A DNA stretch of 64,000 nucleotides from the NCBI GenBank assembly GCA_946406115.1, contig OX291540.1, positions 54,713,511-54,777,510 of the forward strand, read 5' to 3'. Position 1 is the first letter of the stretch. The number at the start of each line of letters is the position of its first letter. This stretch comes from Apoda limacodes. Lineage: Eukaryota > Arthropoda > Insecta > Lepidoptera > Limacodidae. This document shows, one piece after another, positions 55,921 to 64,000 of the stretch. Position numbers and translations under genes: made by a program. The notes under the pieces are model-generated. The model searched no databases. It was not told where the DNA came from and saw nothing but the letters and a program-made list of their open reading frames with translations.

Positions 55921-58199
55921 CATTTTCTACAAACATGCGTGACGATATTGAATACAATAGTTGCGTTTTGTCTACCGACATAATGTGTTTTATGTGCTTA
56001 ATGTCAATAATCCAATCAAAGAGAATATGTAAACGACGCAACCCCATTTAGTTTGGACTCGTTTGATTCGTCTTGACGAGTACTTTGTCTTTAAATAGTA
56101 ACCAGGTTCTGATGATGGAGCTGGAAGGTGACCATGGGAACTACGTAATAAAACGTAATCGCATCAACTTTGGGCTTGTTTGAATCGTCTTGATGAGTAC
56201 TTTGGTCCTAGACAATATCCATTGGCAACCCCATCAGATTTGGGAAAATTCATTTGTTATAAATGTGAAATCTATTTGATTATATGGATGGTCCAATGCC
56301 AAGGTGAGCACTGAATGGTGAGAGGGTGTGTATTGTTAGAAATAAGTAATTATTTTCACCTTTTTAGTGTCGATTTTTTTGTTTGTTAAAAAGTTTTTAT
56401 TAATAGTACCTGGAAGTAGGGTTGCCTGTTCTTAAAACTGAAAAGTCTGACAGAACAGTCAGTATAGCAGGACATTTTGGTAAAGAGGCCGGACATCATT
56501 AATTTTTTAGTCGTAGTGTAACACGAATTTTTTTTTCAAAGTATAACAATTTTTTTTATCATTTACCATAAAATCTTCTTAAATTCTAATGGACAACATT
56601 AAAATTGAACGAATCAGTCTTCTATATTATTAATCAATCAATATTTATTACAATATTAATTTTAATAATTGCAATAGTAGTTAGTAGTAACTAATATTGC
56701 AATTTGCAATGAAAAACAAATTTAAAAGAAAACGTTTTTTACCATAATATGTTCTTAAATAATGTAATCACAAATTTAAGGAATTACCCTTTCTTTAAAT
56801 TAGCATTTATTACTTACACTTACTTAAATTCTAAGGGCTCTTTATTGATTTTAAATTGTCTTGGAAGGCACATATTGAATATGTGCCTATAAAATTAAAT
56901 CAATTCATCATACGCATTATATATGTTAAATAAGTCAGCAAGCCAAAAACAGTCTTAACAGCCTATAATGCCTAAGTGACGTCGACACTAAGATATGGAC
57001 TGATTTTCTGGGGAACTCAACAAATAAATTGAAGGTTTTAGAGCACAAAAGAGATGTATTTGAGCTGTCTGTGGTTTAAAAACTAGAGATAAGTGGTATT
57101 AAATTATATTTTCAAAGTCTTTCTATACTTACATTTCCGTGTCCGTATTTTTTTTAAATTGCTGTGGTATATTTGCCATACCTTCGTATAACGACAATGT
57201 ACTCAGTGTAATTCTATGTCGTACAACACTAATAGAGCAAAGCAAATTTTGAATGGAACCGAAATAATATAATAAGTTACCTAAATGTATTATGAGCCTA
57301 GACAATAACATGTGGTTTTATTTAATAAAGCTTATTACAGTGTCAACGAATTATTCAAATGAAAAAATATAAATTACTAGACATATTTATTTTAATAATA
57401 TTTGCAACTGCTTTGGTTGATATTAGTTATTATACATATATGTACTATCAGCCAGAAACTTGGGTATCCACTTTTAGACATTTTCGTTTGCAAGCAATGC
57501 GCTAGTTGTCTATAAAATTTTTCGCAAATTGGAGACAAGATTCGTTTTTTTGTAAAGTCCCGTAATTAAATTAATATTAATAATATTTATAAAATATAAA
57601 ATTAATTGGTTGACCAAAACATTAAAAAAACGGCACCCAGCTGAAAAGGATATCAGTCACTGCAAGCCAAAGTCGTCTTTAAGGTGGATAATCAGATTTC
57701 TGGTTGATAGTACATAAATCGATGAATGTAAGTTAATTTAGTTTTTATTACAATTTCTTGCTTGTTTATTAAAAATAACATTTGCATGCGCCTTGAAAAG
57801 ATAGAGTATAGTAAGCATATTTATCTTAAAATTACAAAAAAATCTAAGAATAAAATAGTATCAGAAACAGACAGGTGGTAATTTTAGCACAAAAATATAT
57901 TTTTAATCTGAGAAAGTATATTTTTGGAATAACTAAATATTTTGAGAAAGTACTCCATCTTGTAAAGAGAAATCCTTTTTACCTGTGTACTTCCGCGTTT
58001 ATATACAGCACCATTCTTAGTAATGATATTTCAGCGAATTACGTACAAGTATGCTGCATCTTTAATAATAGTGTTTCTTGATGAACCTACGTAGGTCGTC
58101 CACAAACCGTAAGCGATATGTACATAACTGAGCTGAACCATTACACGTACGTAATTTACCTACTTGCATACATATTCGGGTAGCGTAGATTCATGGTAA
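55921..58199. other. Long AT-rich intron stretch, no gene recognised
   Basis: About 2.3 kb. A short direct repeat (GTTTGATTCGTCTTGACGAG-like) occurs at about 56061 and 56180. Nothing else supported. Confidence 0.4.
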
Positions 58200-58818
58200 G
58201 GTAGAGGGCATTATTGTAAGTATGCTGACTACTTATACAAAGGTAGTTGCTACGTTTGCATAATACCTAAACAAAACCGTTCTGTTAGTACTCAGCTTCT
58301 TTAGCAATCTTATTTCCTATGTTAAATACGTAGCCAGTGCCTTGACACACAATTGAACCGCACTATTGTAAGTATGCAGTGTACTTATATAAAGATTGTA
58401 GCTACGCCTGCGTCGTAGTTAATACTATTATGTAAGTACCCACACCCTTTACCCAATCTTGCGGCCTACGTATAAATACTTGGACGGTGTTATGATGCGT
58501 CAATATGGCGGTTCATTGTAAGTATGCGGCTTACTGATATAAAGGTTTGGGCTACGTCTATAACGTAGACAGCCCCATTATGTAAGTTCTTATTCACTTT
58601 TGATAATATTGCTGCCTACGTAAAACACGTAGTCTGTGCCTTTGCACACACATATCCCAATCTGTTGTAAGTATGCTACCTACTTATACAAAGATTTTTG
58701 CTAGGTCTACAACGCAACGTATGGTCACAGTATGGCATCTTTACAAACGTATGATACATCGTGTTTTACTTGATCGCAGGCAGTAGCGGGCTATGTAAAA
58801 TGTCAATTGTAAGTATCT
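58200..58818 (+). repeat. Degenerate ~150-bp tandem repeat, five units
   Basis: TTGTAAGTATG-type cores at 58214, 58376, 58516, 58665 and 58807 (spacing 162, 140, 149 and 142 bp). Most are followed by CTTATATAAAGRTT, GCTACG and TACGTAG-like blocks. Units are strongly diverged. No coding frame is shared. Confidence 0.75.
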
Positions 58819-58919
58819 GGGAGGACCACTATTAAATTTTAGTATTCAGGATACGGGCTACGTAGTGCCATCCCCGTACGCGAAATTGAGCCGACTCTAA
58901 ACGTAATAGTGGTCCTCCC
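58819..58919. mobile_element. 101-bp miniature TIR element
   Basis: GGGAGGACCACTATTA (58819-58834) and its exact reverse complement (58904-58919) flank 69 bases. It interrupts the fifth unit of the neighbouring degenerate repeat. Confidence 0.7.
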
Positions 58920-58960
58920 GCCTACTGAAATTACGTACGGTTCCTACGTGTTTTTTCTCA

Positions 58961-59600
58961 GTGTGTAGTGCATACGTACCTGAGCGCAAGCCCCTCAACG
59001 TTGTGTAGTACGTACATACCTCAGCGCAAGCACCTCCACGTTGTGTAGTGCATACGTACCTGAGCGCAAGCACCTCCACGTCGTGTAATGCGTACGTACC
59101 TGGGTGCAAGCCCCTCAACGTTGTGTAGACCGTACATACCTCAGCGCAAGCACCTCCACGTTGTGTAGTGCGTACGTACCTGTACGCAAGCCCCTGAACG
59201 TTGTGTAGTGCGTACGTACCTGTACGCAAGCCCCTGAACGTTGTGTAGTGCGTACGTACCTGGGTCCAAGCACCTCCACGTTGTGTAGTGCGTACATACC
59301 TGAGTGCAGGCACATCCACGTTGTGTAGTGCGTACATACCTGAGTGCAGGCACATCCACGTTGTGTAGTGCGTACATACCTGAGTGCAGGCACATCCACG
59401 TTGTGTAGTGCGTACATACCTGAGTGCAGGCACATCCACGTTGTGTAGTGCGTACATACCTGAGTGCAGGCACATCCACGTTGTGTAGTGCGTACATACC
59501 TGAGTGCAGGCACATCCACGTTGTGTAGTGCGTACATACCTGAGTGCAGGCACATCCACGTTGTGTAGTGCGTACATACCTGAGTGCAAGCACCTCCACG
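58961..59600 (-). repeat. 40-bp minisatellite made of exon A's end and its 5' splice site, 16 units
   Basis: On the plus strand the unit boundary (first base after TACC) falls at 58981, then every 40 bp to 59581 with no indel. On the transcript strand each unit reads ACGTGGATGTGCCTGCACTC-like sequence followed by AG|GTATGT or AG|GTACGT. The right-most unit is the true end of exon A. The central seven units (59281-59560) are essentially identical, while outer ones differ at several bases. The AG|GT step is kept in every unit. Because 40 is not a multiple of 3 and the unit has no stop in any frame, all three minus-strand frames are open across the array. Confidence 0.97.
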
Positions 59601-59645
59601 TTGGGCATCCTCCGCAGCAGACTCACGTCGCCCAACTCCGCGCCC
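59580..59645 (-). CDS. CFAP410: CFAP410-like exon A (N-terminal LRR)
   Basis: A 66-bp exon: one G completing a Trp codon, 21 codons, then AG. The acceptor is gtttattgcag|G and the donor CTCAG|gtatgt. The peptide GAELGDVSLLRRMPNVEVLA then LS (completed by exon B) matches the first LRRs of CFAP410 (human [20 protein letters not shown] then VITLS), including the codon split inside Trp and Ser. The preceding exon with the start codon was not found up to 64000. The donor lies at the head of a 15-copy array of itself. Confidence 0.85.
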
Positions 59646-61114
59646 CTGCAATAAACAACCGGACACACATATACCAAGTTACTGCATAGGATTCCAACAA
59701 AATTTTGCCAAGTCTCGATTGAGATGATATGTCAATAGAATTAGTGAACTATTATAAACGGCCAAGTCTAAGAGGTAAGAAAACGAGTAATTTCGGCTTT
59801 AATCTGGAATACCTTGTGCTAGTTCTATTCTTTAAAATCTACTGTGCCTATTTATATGAGCCTTAAACATTTTAATTAATGATAAGGCAATTAAGTTAAT
59901 ATATTTTCATTAAGTATATGGTGTGGAATTTTGTACCTATGACTAAAAAAGTTACATTATTCCAGATATAGGATAATAAAGGGTAAATATAACTTTAAGT
60001 CAGTAAGTATAGTACAAAACACAATGTTGATATGCCCCTCCACTGTACTTCATGACACTCTGTTAATCTAAATAAATAAATAAACTGGTTTTTATGTTGT
60101 GTTATCGTACATACAAAAGTGAATTCATAATAGAAACTAGTCAAAACAATATACCCAGGGCTGGGTAGTCGTATTGGGTCCCTTTATTATAGTCGCTAAA
60201 CAAATTGACCAAAACGTATTATTATTACTGAAGTAGTCACTATTAGTGTTTCAATCAAAAATGCTAAAAAAGCCCAGGCCCGGTGGAAACTAAACATATC
60301 TCATATTTTTAGTAAAAATGAGTAATTAAATACCACACAATTTGAAATATTGTCAAAATCCATTTCAAGAAGTAAGATTTTGCTATTTATTTTTTTATCG
60401 GGTGGGCTATGTTTAGATCGTTAACCGACACTAAAACAGGTAAGAAAATCAGGTCTGCCAGAGCCGATCCTGCCGAAACTTTGTGATAGTGAAAATTACG
60501 TGAAAAAGTACCCAAATGAAACTGCTGGCATCAGTTACCCATTGGTTAGTTATGATAAAAAAACGTGGGTCTGCCATTGCGCACCCTGCCGGAAGTACTT
60601 GGCAGACGCCACAAATATGCCCCTGACACCCTAAACCTACCACATCGAGTACCCTGATGAAACTGTAGAGTTACGACCTCTCGTTAGATAGTAAGGAAGT
60701 AGAAATGCTAGCGAATGTTTTGTCGTAGCAAATACTTCATAGTGCTTATACACAGCTATAATAGATAGTGTCAGTGTGTTATTGAATAAAAACAAACGGA
60801 ACACCGGGGTTGTCACTTTTATATATTGGTTGAGATTCAAGTTAAAAATATAGACCATGCAGACAAGCCCGGTCTGGACATTGTACACTACTAATTTAGA
60901 AACCTCAGTATATTATAAGTGACTTTTAATTAGCAATTTGTCGTATTTCGGTGCGGTTTTCTTGTACAATAGCATTTATATAAACATATTTAGCAACACC
61001 TAACTTTAAAAAAAATGGCGTCAGTCATATTAACACAGACTTAGTACGTACGTAGTAATACTATATCTATGCATATTACATAATTGACGTTTTGCCTAGC
61101 AATGTCATTCATTT
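59646..61114. other. Intron upstream of exon A, no gene recognised
   Basis: About 1.5 kb AT-rich. Small open frames at 60449-60643 and 60637-60888 have no motifs. No exon carrying the expected N-terminal CFAP410 sequence was seen. Confidence 0.4.
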
Positions 61115-61300
61115 GACAACCGGTTTGGCCGAGTGGTTAGTGCACCTTACTACGGAGCCAAGGGTCGCGGGTTCTAATCCCGGTATGGGCAGATATTTTT
61201 GTAACGAAACATTTGTTACCGAATCACGATATTTGTATCGCTGTTGTTCCTGGTCACCATATACAATTTTTATTACTTAGCCTGTGGCCAGAACCATCTC
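61115..61300 (+). repeat. tRNA-derived SINE
   Basis: TTTGGCCGAGTGGTTAGTGC (A box, about 61126) and GCGGGTTCTAATCCCGG (B box, about 61169) have tRNA-like spacing. They are followed by a non-tRNA body starting GGGCAGATATTTTTGTAAC. The ends cannot form an acceptor stem, so it is a SINE rather than a tRNA gene. Plus orientation. Confidence 0.68.
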
Positions 61301-62929
61301 AGATCTGTTCTGTTAAAGTATGAAATTAGTAAATATTTATGTATATTTCTACATATATATGATAGGAAGGAATATCGGGCTTGTGAAATAAAAAAACAGT
61401 TACATACATTTTTGAATGTTTAATTTAAATGTATAATTTAAAATGAAAATCTAAAATTAAAATGGTCAAATGCGAGATTGAGTTCTAGTGGAGAAGTTAC
61501 TTCTGGGGCAATATTATCAGTCATGTAATATTCAGCATCTTCAATAATTGCAAAGGAACATAGCAAACAATGCGCCGTATTCGGAATATGATAAATACTA
61601 CTATTTAGATCAATAATGGTGGGCAGCGTACCAATTGCTCAGATTGAATTTATCCATTTGCAAGCATGAGCATACAAATCTTAGAATGTGCTCAGACGAT
61701 ATAATTAAGGTAAGCAAGCACAGCTGTTTAAAATAGCATGAGTACAAAACAACGTGTGGTTTCTGGCAGAGTAGTGATAGAATTTGCCTCTACCTGGAGT
61801 GACCTACTCTCATCGTGGATGTCAAATAAGGCGACTAAGGAAATATCTGTATTTCATTCTCCTCAACCCGTTTGCTTTGGGAGTGTAGGCCAAATCCTCT
61901 GTCTGTCTCCGGCAGATGATAGAGGGTTGTGCTCCGGCAATGCAGACTTAAAATAACATGATTATGAAGTACAAGAGACATTTGTAAGTATGTCTACAGT
62001 TATATGGTGCCATTACATTTTGTCAACGCCTTATCTACACAGCAATTGCTTCTAGTTAAATTCAGGCATTTTTAAAACAATATGTTCTACAATATGTATG
62101 TTACGTCAAAAGTCGCCATTCGCCATCTTGCTATTTCACGAACAACAACTTTAACAAATAAAATTATTTAATATGTTTTATGTTCAAAAAAAGAGTATTT
62201 AATTAAATTTTAAAAAGACATAAATTGCCGACCGTGACAGGACAATACAGTCCGGAATTAAAGGTCTGCCACTGTAGGTGAATTGTTTGACGCCGCCGGC
62301 CAAGCCAACGAGATATCGGAACACCAGCCAAGCAGTTTCCAGCAGCCATGGTGTAATCCATAACGTGTCTGATGTCTGCCGAGGCGCACACAACCACGAG
62401 ACAGTAGCAAAAACCAGGAGTATTGGAGAAAACGCCAAGGTCATGAGAACACGCGCGGGCAGTGTCGCATCAAAATCATCACCTCGAAGCAAAGTTCATC
62501 AGTGAAGTGCCCTGTGTATCATCCTTACTTCCTAAAATGATCCATAAAATCTAAAATGCTAAATCCTATCCTAAATCCATGAAAATATTACGCAATTCAC
62601 TTGTGCAAATTAAGTGTAGTTTTTTTTTTGGAAATACCTTCAACATATAAAAAAAATCGTCAAAATTTATTAAATTTTCCAATTTTACAGTTGTTATTGT
62701 AATCAATTCATAGAAAAATCTAAATAATCATCAAAATCGTCAAGTTTAATTTGTTTCGCATCGGGTTTTACGCGATATTCAATAGTTTTTGGCCGCAAGT
62801 TCCAGGTTCGCGCACCAGCTGCTATACCTACCTACCTACCTACTGCTCGGCAAGCTGAATTTACTGAATTGCTGAAAAAACAACCAGCTGCTTGTGACGT
62901 GCCGTGTTGGTCCTGAACACGAATTCTGA
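61301..62929. other. Unassigned; possibly leader of the BEL/Pao copy at its right end
   Basis: AT-rich with two GC-richer patches (61780-61940 and 62270-62510). The first resembles interspersed-repeat sequence (CGTGGATGTCAAATAAGGCG). The second could be LTR or leader of the following BEL/Pao element. Neither could be confirmed. Confidence 0.35.
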
Positions 62930-64000
62930 GGTATGTGAGACAAAACATTTTATTATTTAACTATTTAGTCTTTTTAAGTGTAGAATTGTGTTGTAATAAC
63001 ATCAATTTGTTTTCCTTTATCATTATTCATCGAGTTATTTTAATTAAAAAATGGCTAGTGGAAATAAATCTGAAATTTATTCTAAAATCAAAGATTTATG
63101 TACAAAACGCAGTTCAATTAAAGTTCAAATCACTAAGATAAAAAAATATTTAGACAAAATTACAACGCAAACTACATTGACTGCAGTCGAGATTGCAGAG
63201 TTATCTTTACAAACTCCCAAAAGTTTCTCTTTTAAGCGAAACCGAAAAAGCATGCGAAAATAATTTTGTCAAAAATACTATCAGGTTGAGTACAGGTAGA
63301 TTTTGTGTCGAACTACCTCTACGTGACTCACCTGAGTGTTTAGGTAACTCCTATACACTTGTTAAAAAACGTTTTCTTAACCTAGACAAGCGTTTTCGAA
63401 ACAAACAAATCAAAATCTAAAAACAGGATAAATTGAGTTTATGAGAGAGTATGAAGCTTGAGGTCACCTCTCTATGTCAAACGTTCATTTACCAAATCTA
63501 TCCTACTTTTTGTGTCACCTTGCAGTTTTCAAGGAGTCCAGCGAGACGACCAAACTGCGAGTAGTGTTTGTGTTTTCAACGATTTGCAAATGGTAGGTCC
63601 AAATATACAGGATTCTCTTTTTTCCATTTTAATACGAGCTAGGCAGTACAAGTTTTTACTCAATGGGGACATAGCCAAATTTTGCAAAAATGTAGACTTA
63701 AATCCCAGTGATAGAAATTTGAAAAAGTGTCATGGAATAATTTTGCTGAAAACTTGCCGGTTATTTCCACTTTCTAAATTCCTAGGTATGTACACTGTGA
63801 CTCACCAAAATCTATCGAAATTCATAGCTTTAGTGATGCTTCTTTGATTGGTTATGGGGCATGTATTTACATGCGGACTACTAACAGTGACGATGACGTC
63901 ACATTACAACTTCTGTGCTCCAAGTCCAAAGTTGCACCGTTGAAGCCGACGTCAATTCCACGTTTAGAACTTTGTGCAGCTTTGCTTGCAGCCCGTTTGT
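62930..64000 (+). pseudogene. BEL/Pao copy 2: gag start fused to RT and RNase H, runs off the right edge
   Basis: The ATG at 63051 opens a BEL gag start (MASGNKSEIYSKIKDLCTKR then SSIKVQITKIKKYLD). Near 63262 the sequence jumps to the RT entrance (GRFCVELPLRDSPECLGN then YTLVKKRFLNLDKRF), so most of gag and the protease are deleted. RT continues in broken frames (LQMVGPNIQDSLFSIL, LNGDIAKF, NPSDRNLK; 63590-63720). The RNase H-like part (SFSDASLIGYGACIYMR, SKVAPLKPTSIPRLELCAAL) is at 63825-63990. Different subfamily from the copy at 22-26 kb. Confidence 0.83.

Noticed and set aside
55610..55923. ORFs on both strands in a GC-rich block
   Set aside because: Contiguous with the Jockey C-terminus and explained as its 3' end; overlapping open frames on both strands reflect GC content.
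58897..59677. Three overlapping minus-strand ORFs of 178-230 codons
   Set aside because: They arise because the 40-bp minisatellite has no stop in any frame. They are not an independent gene; only the first 66 bp (59580-59645) is credible exon.
61115..61190. tRNA gene
   Set aside because: A and B boxes are present but there is no acceptor-stem pairing, the T-loop is off-consensus (TTCTAATCC), and the sequence continues into a SINE body.

Overview
This is a eukaryotic, AT-rich window with almost no intact coding sequence. The mixture of LINEs (RTE, Jockey/CR1 group), BEL/Pao and Gypsy LTR elements, Tc1 and piggyBac DNA transposons, tRNA-derived SINEs and arthropod multicopy ORFs points to an insect, most likely a moth or butterfly. 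That assignment is inference from family recognition; no mitochondrial, rRNA or intact tRNA marker is present.

The one host gene I can support runs right to left (minus strand) across almost the whole window as very short GC-rich exons in TE-filled introns. Exons A-D (59580-59645, 44032-44199, 38821-38893, 38683-38751) join in a single reading frame and encode a leucine-rich-repeat protein that matches the ciliary/basal-body protein CFAP410 (C21orf2) closely, including its LRR cap and the YRMTVLR block. Five further minus-strand mini-exons (34387-34485, 19482-19541, 11893-11997, 10388-10456, 10015-10145) have splice sites at both ends and compatible phase (all enter in phase 0). They would add a long low-complexity region. 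The first exon(s) lie beyond 64000 and the 3' end is beyond or within 1-10000 and was not found. Introns reach about 15 kb.

The most striking structure is at 58961-59645. The 3' end of exon A plus its 5' splice site has been amplified into 16 exact 40-bp units, each keeping an AG|GT donor, with no stop in any of the three frames. A smaller duplication of the same kind follows exon F (19421-19500).

Layout left to right: decayed LINE with a PHD/FP25K-type ORF1 (1-1860, minus); RTE LINE (1886-3400, plus); Jockey fragment (4016-4480); perfect 169-bp tandem duplication (5190-5529); long decayed LINE called family A here (5570-8480, minus); exons I and H; TTAA-flanked piggyBac-like element (10696-11517); exon G; inverted repeats around a LINE tail (12310-13733); Tc1 remnant (14350-15245); Jockey LINE (16030-17120, minus); nearly intact arthropod multicopy gene (17180-18890, minus); exon F; family A tail (20395-20697); BEL/Pao element with non-matching LTRs (21780-26861, minus); hairpin minisatellite (28298-28800); TIR element and second LTR copy (30452-31016); second Tc1 (31030-31875); gag-like ORF (32903-33274); exon E; 0.76-kb palindrome (35019-35777); Cys-rich multicopy-family fragments (35839-36480 and 51940-52415); exons D and C; RTE with a 246-bp insertion (41866-43240); exon B; family A LINE split by another LINE (49499-51575); Gypsy pol (52800-54958, minus) abutting Jockey (54960-55650, plus); degenerate 150-bp repeats, mini-TIR element, the 40-bp splice-donor minisatellite and exon A; a SINE (61115-61300); and a deleted BEL/Pao copy running off the right edge.

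Except for the host exons, nearly everything recognised is mobile DNA or its debris inside introns. No intact transposase or polymerase is present.
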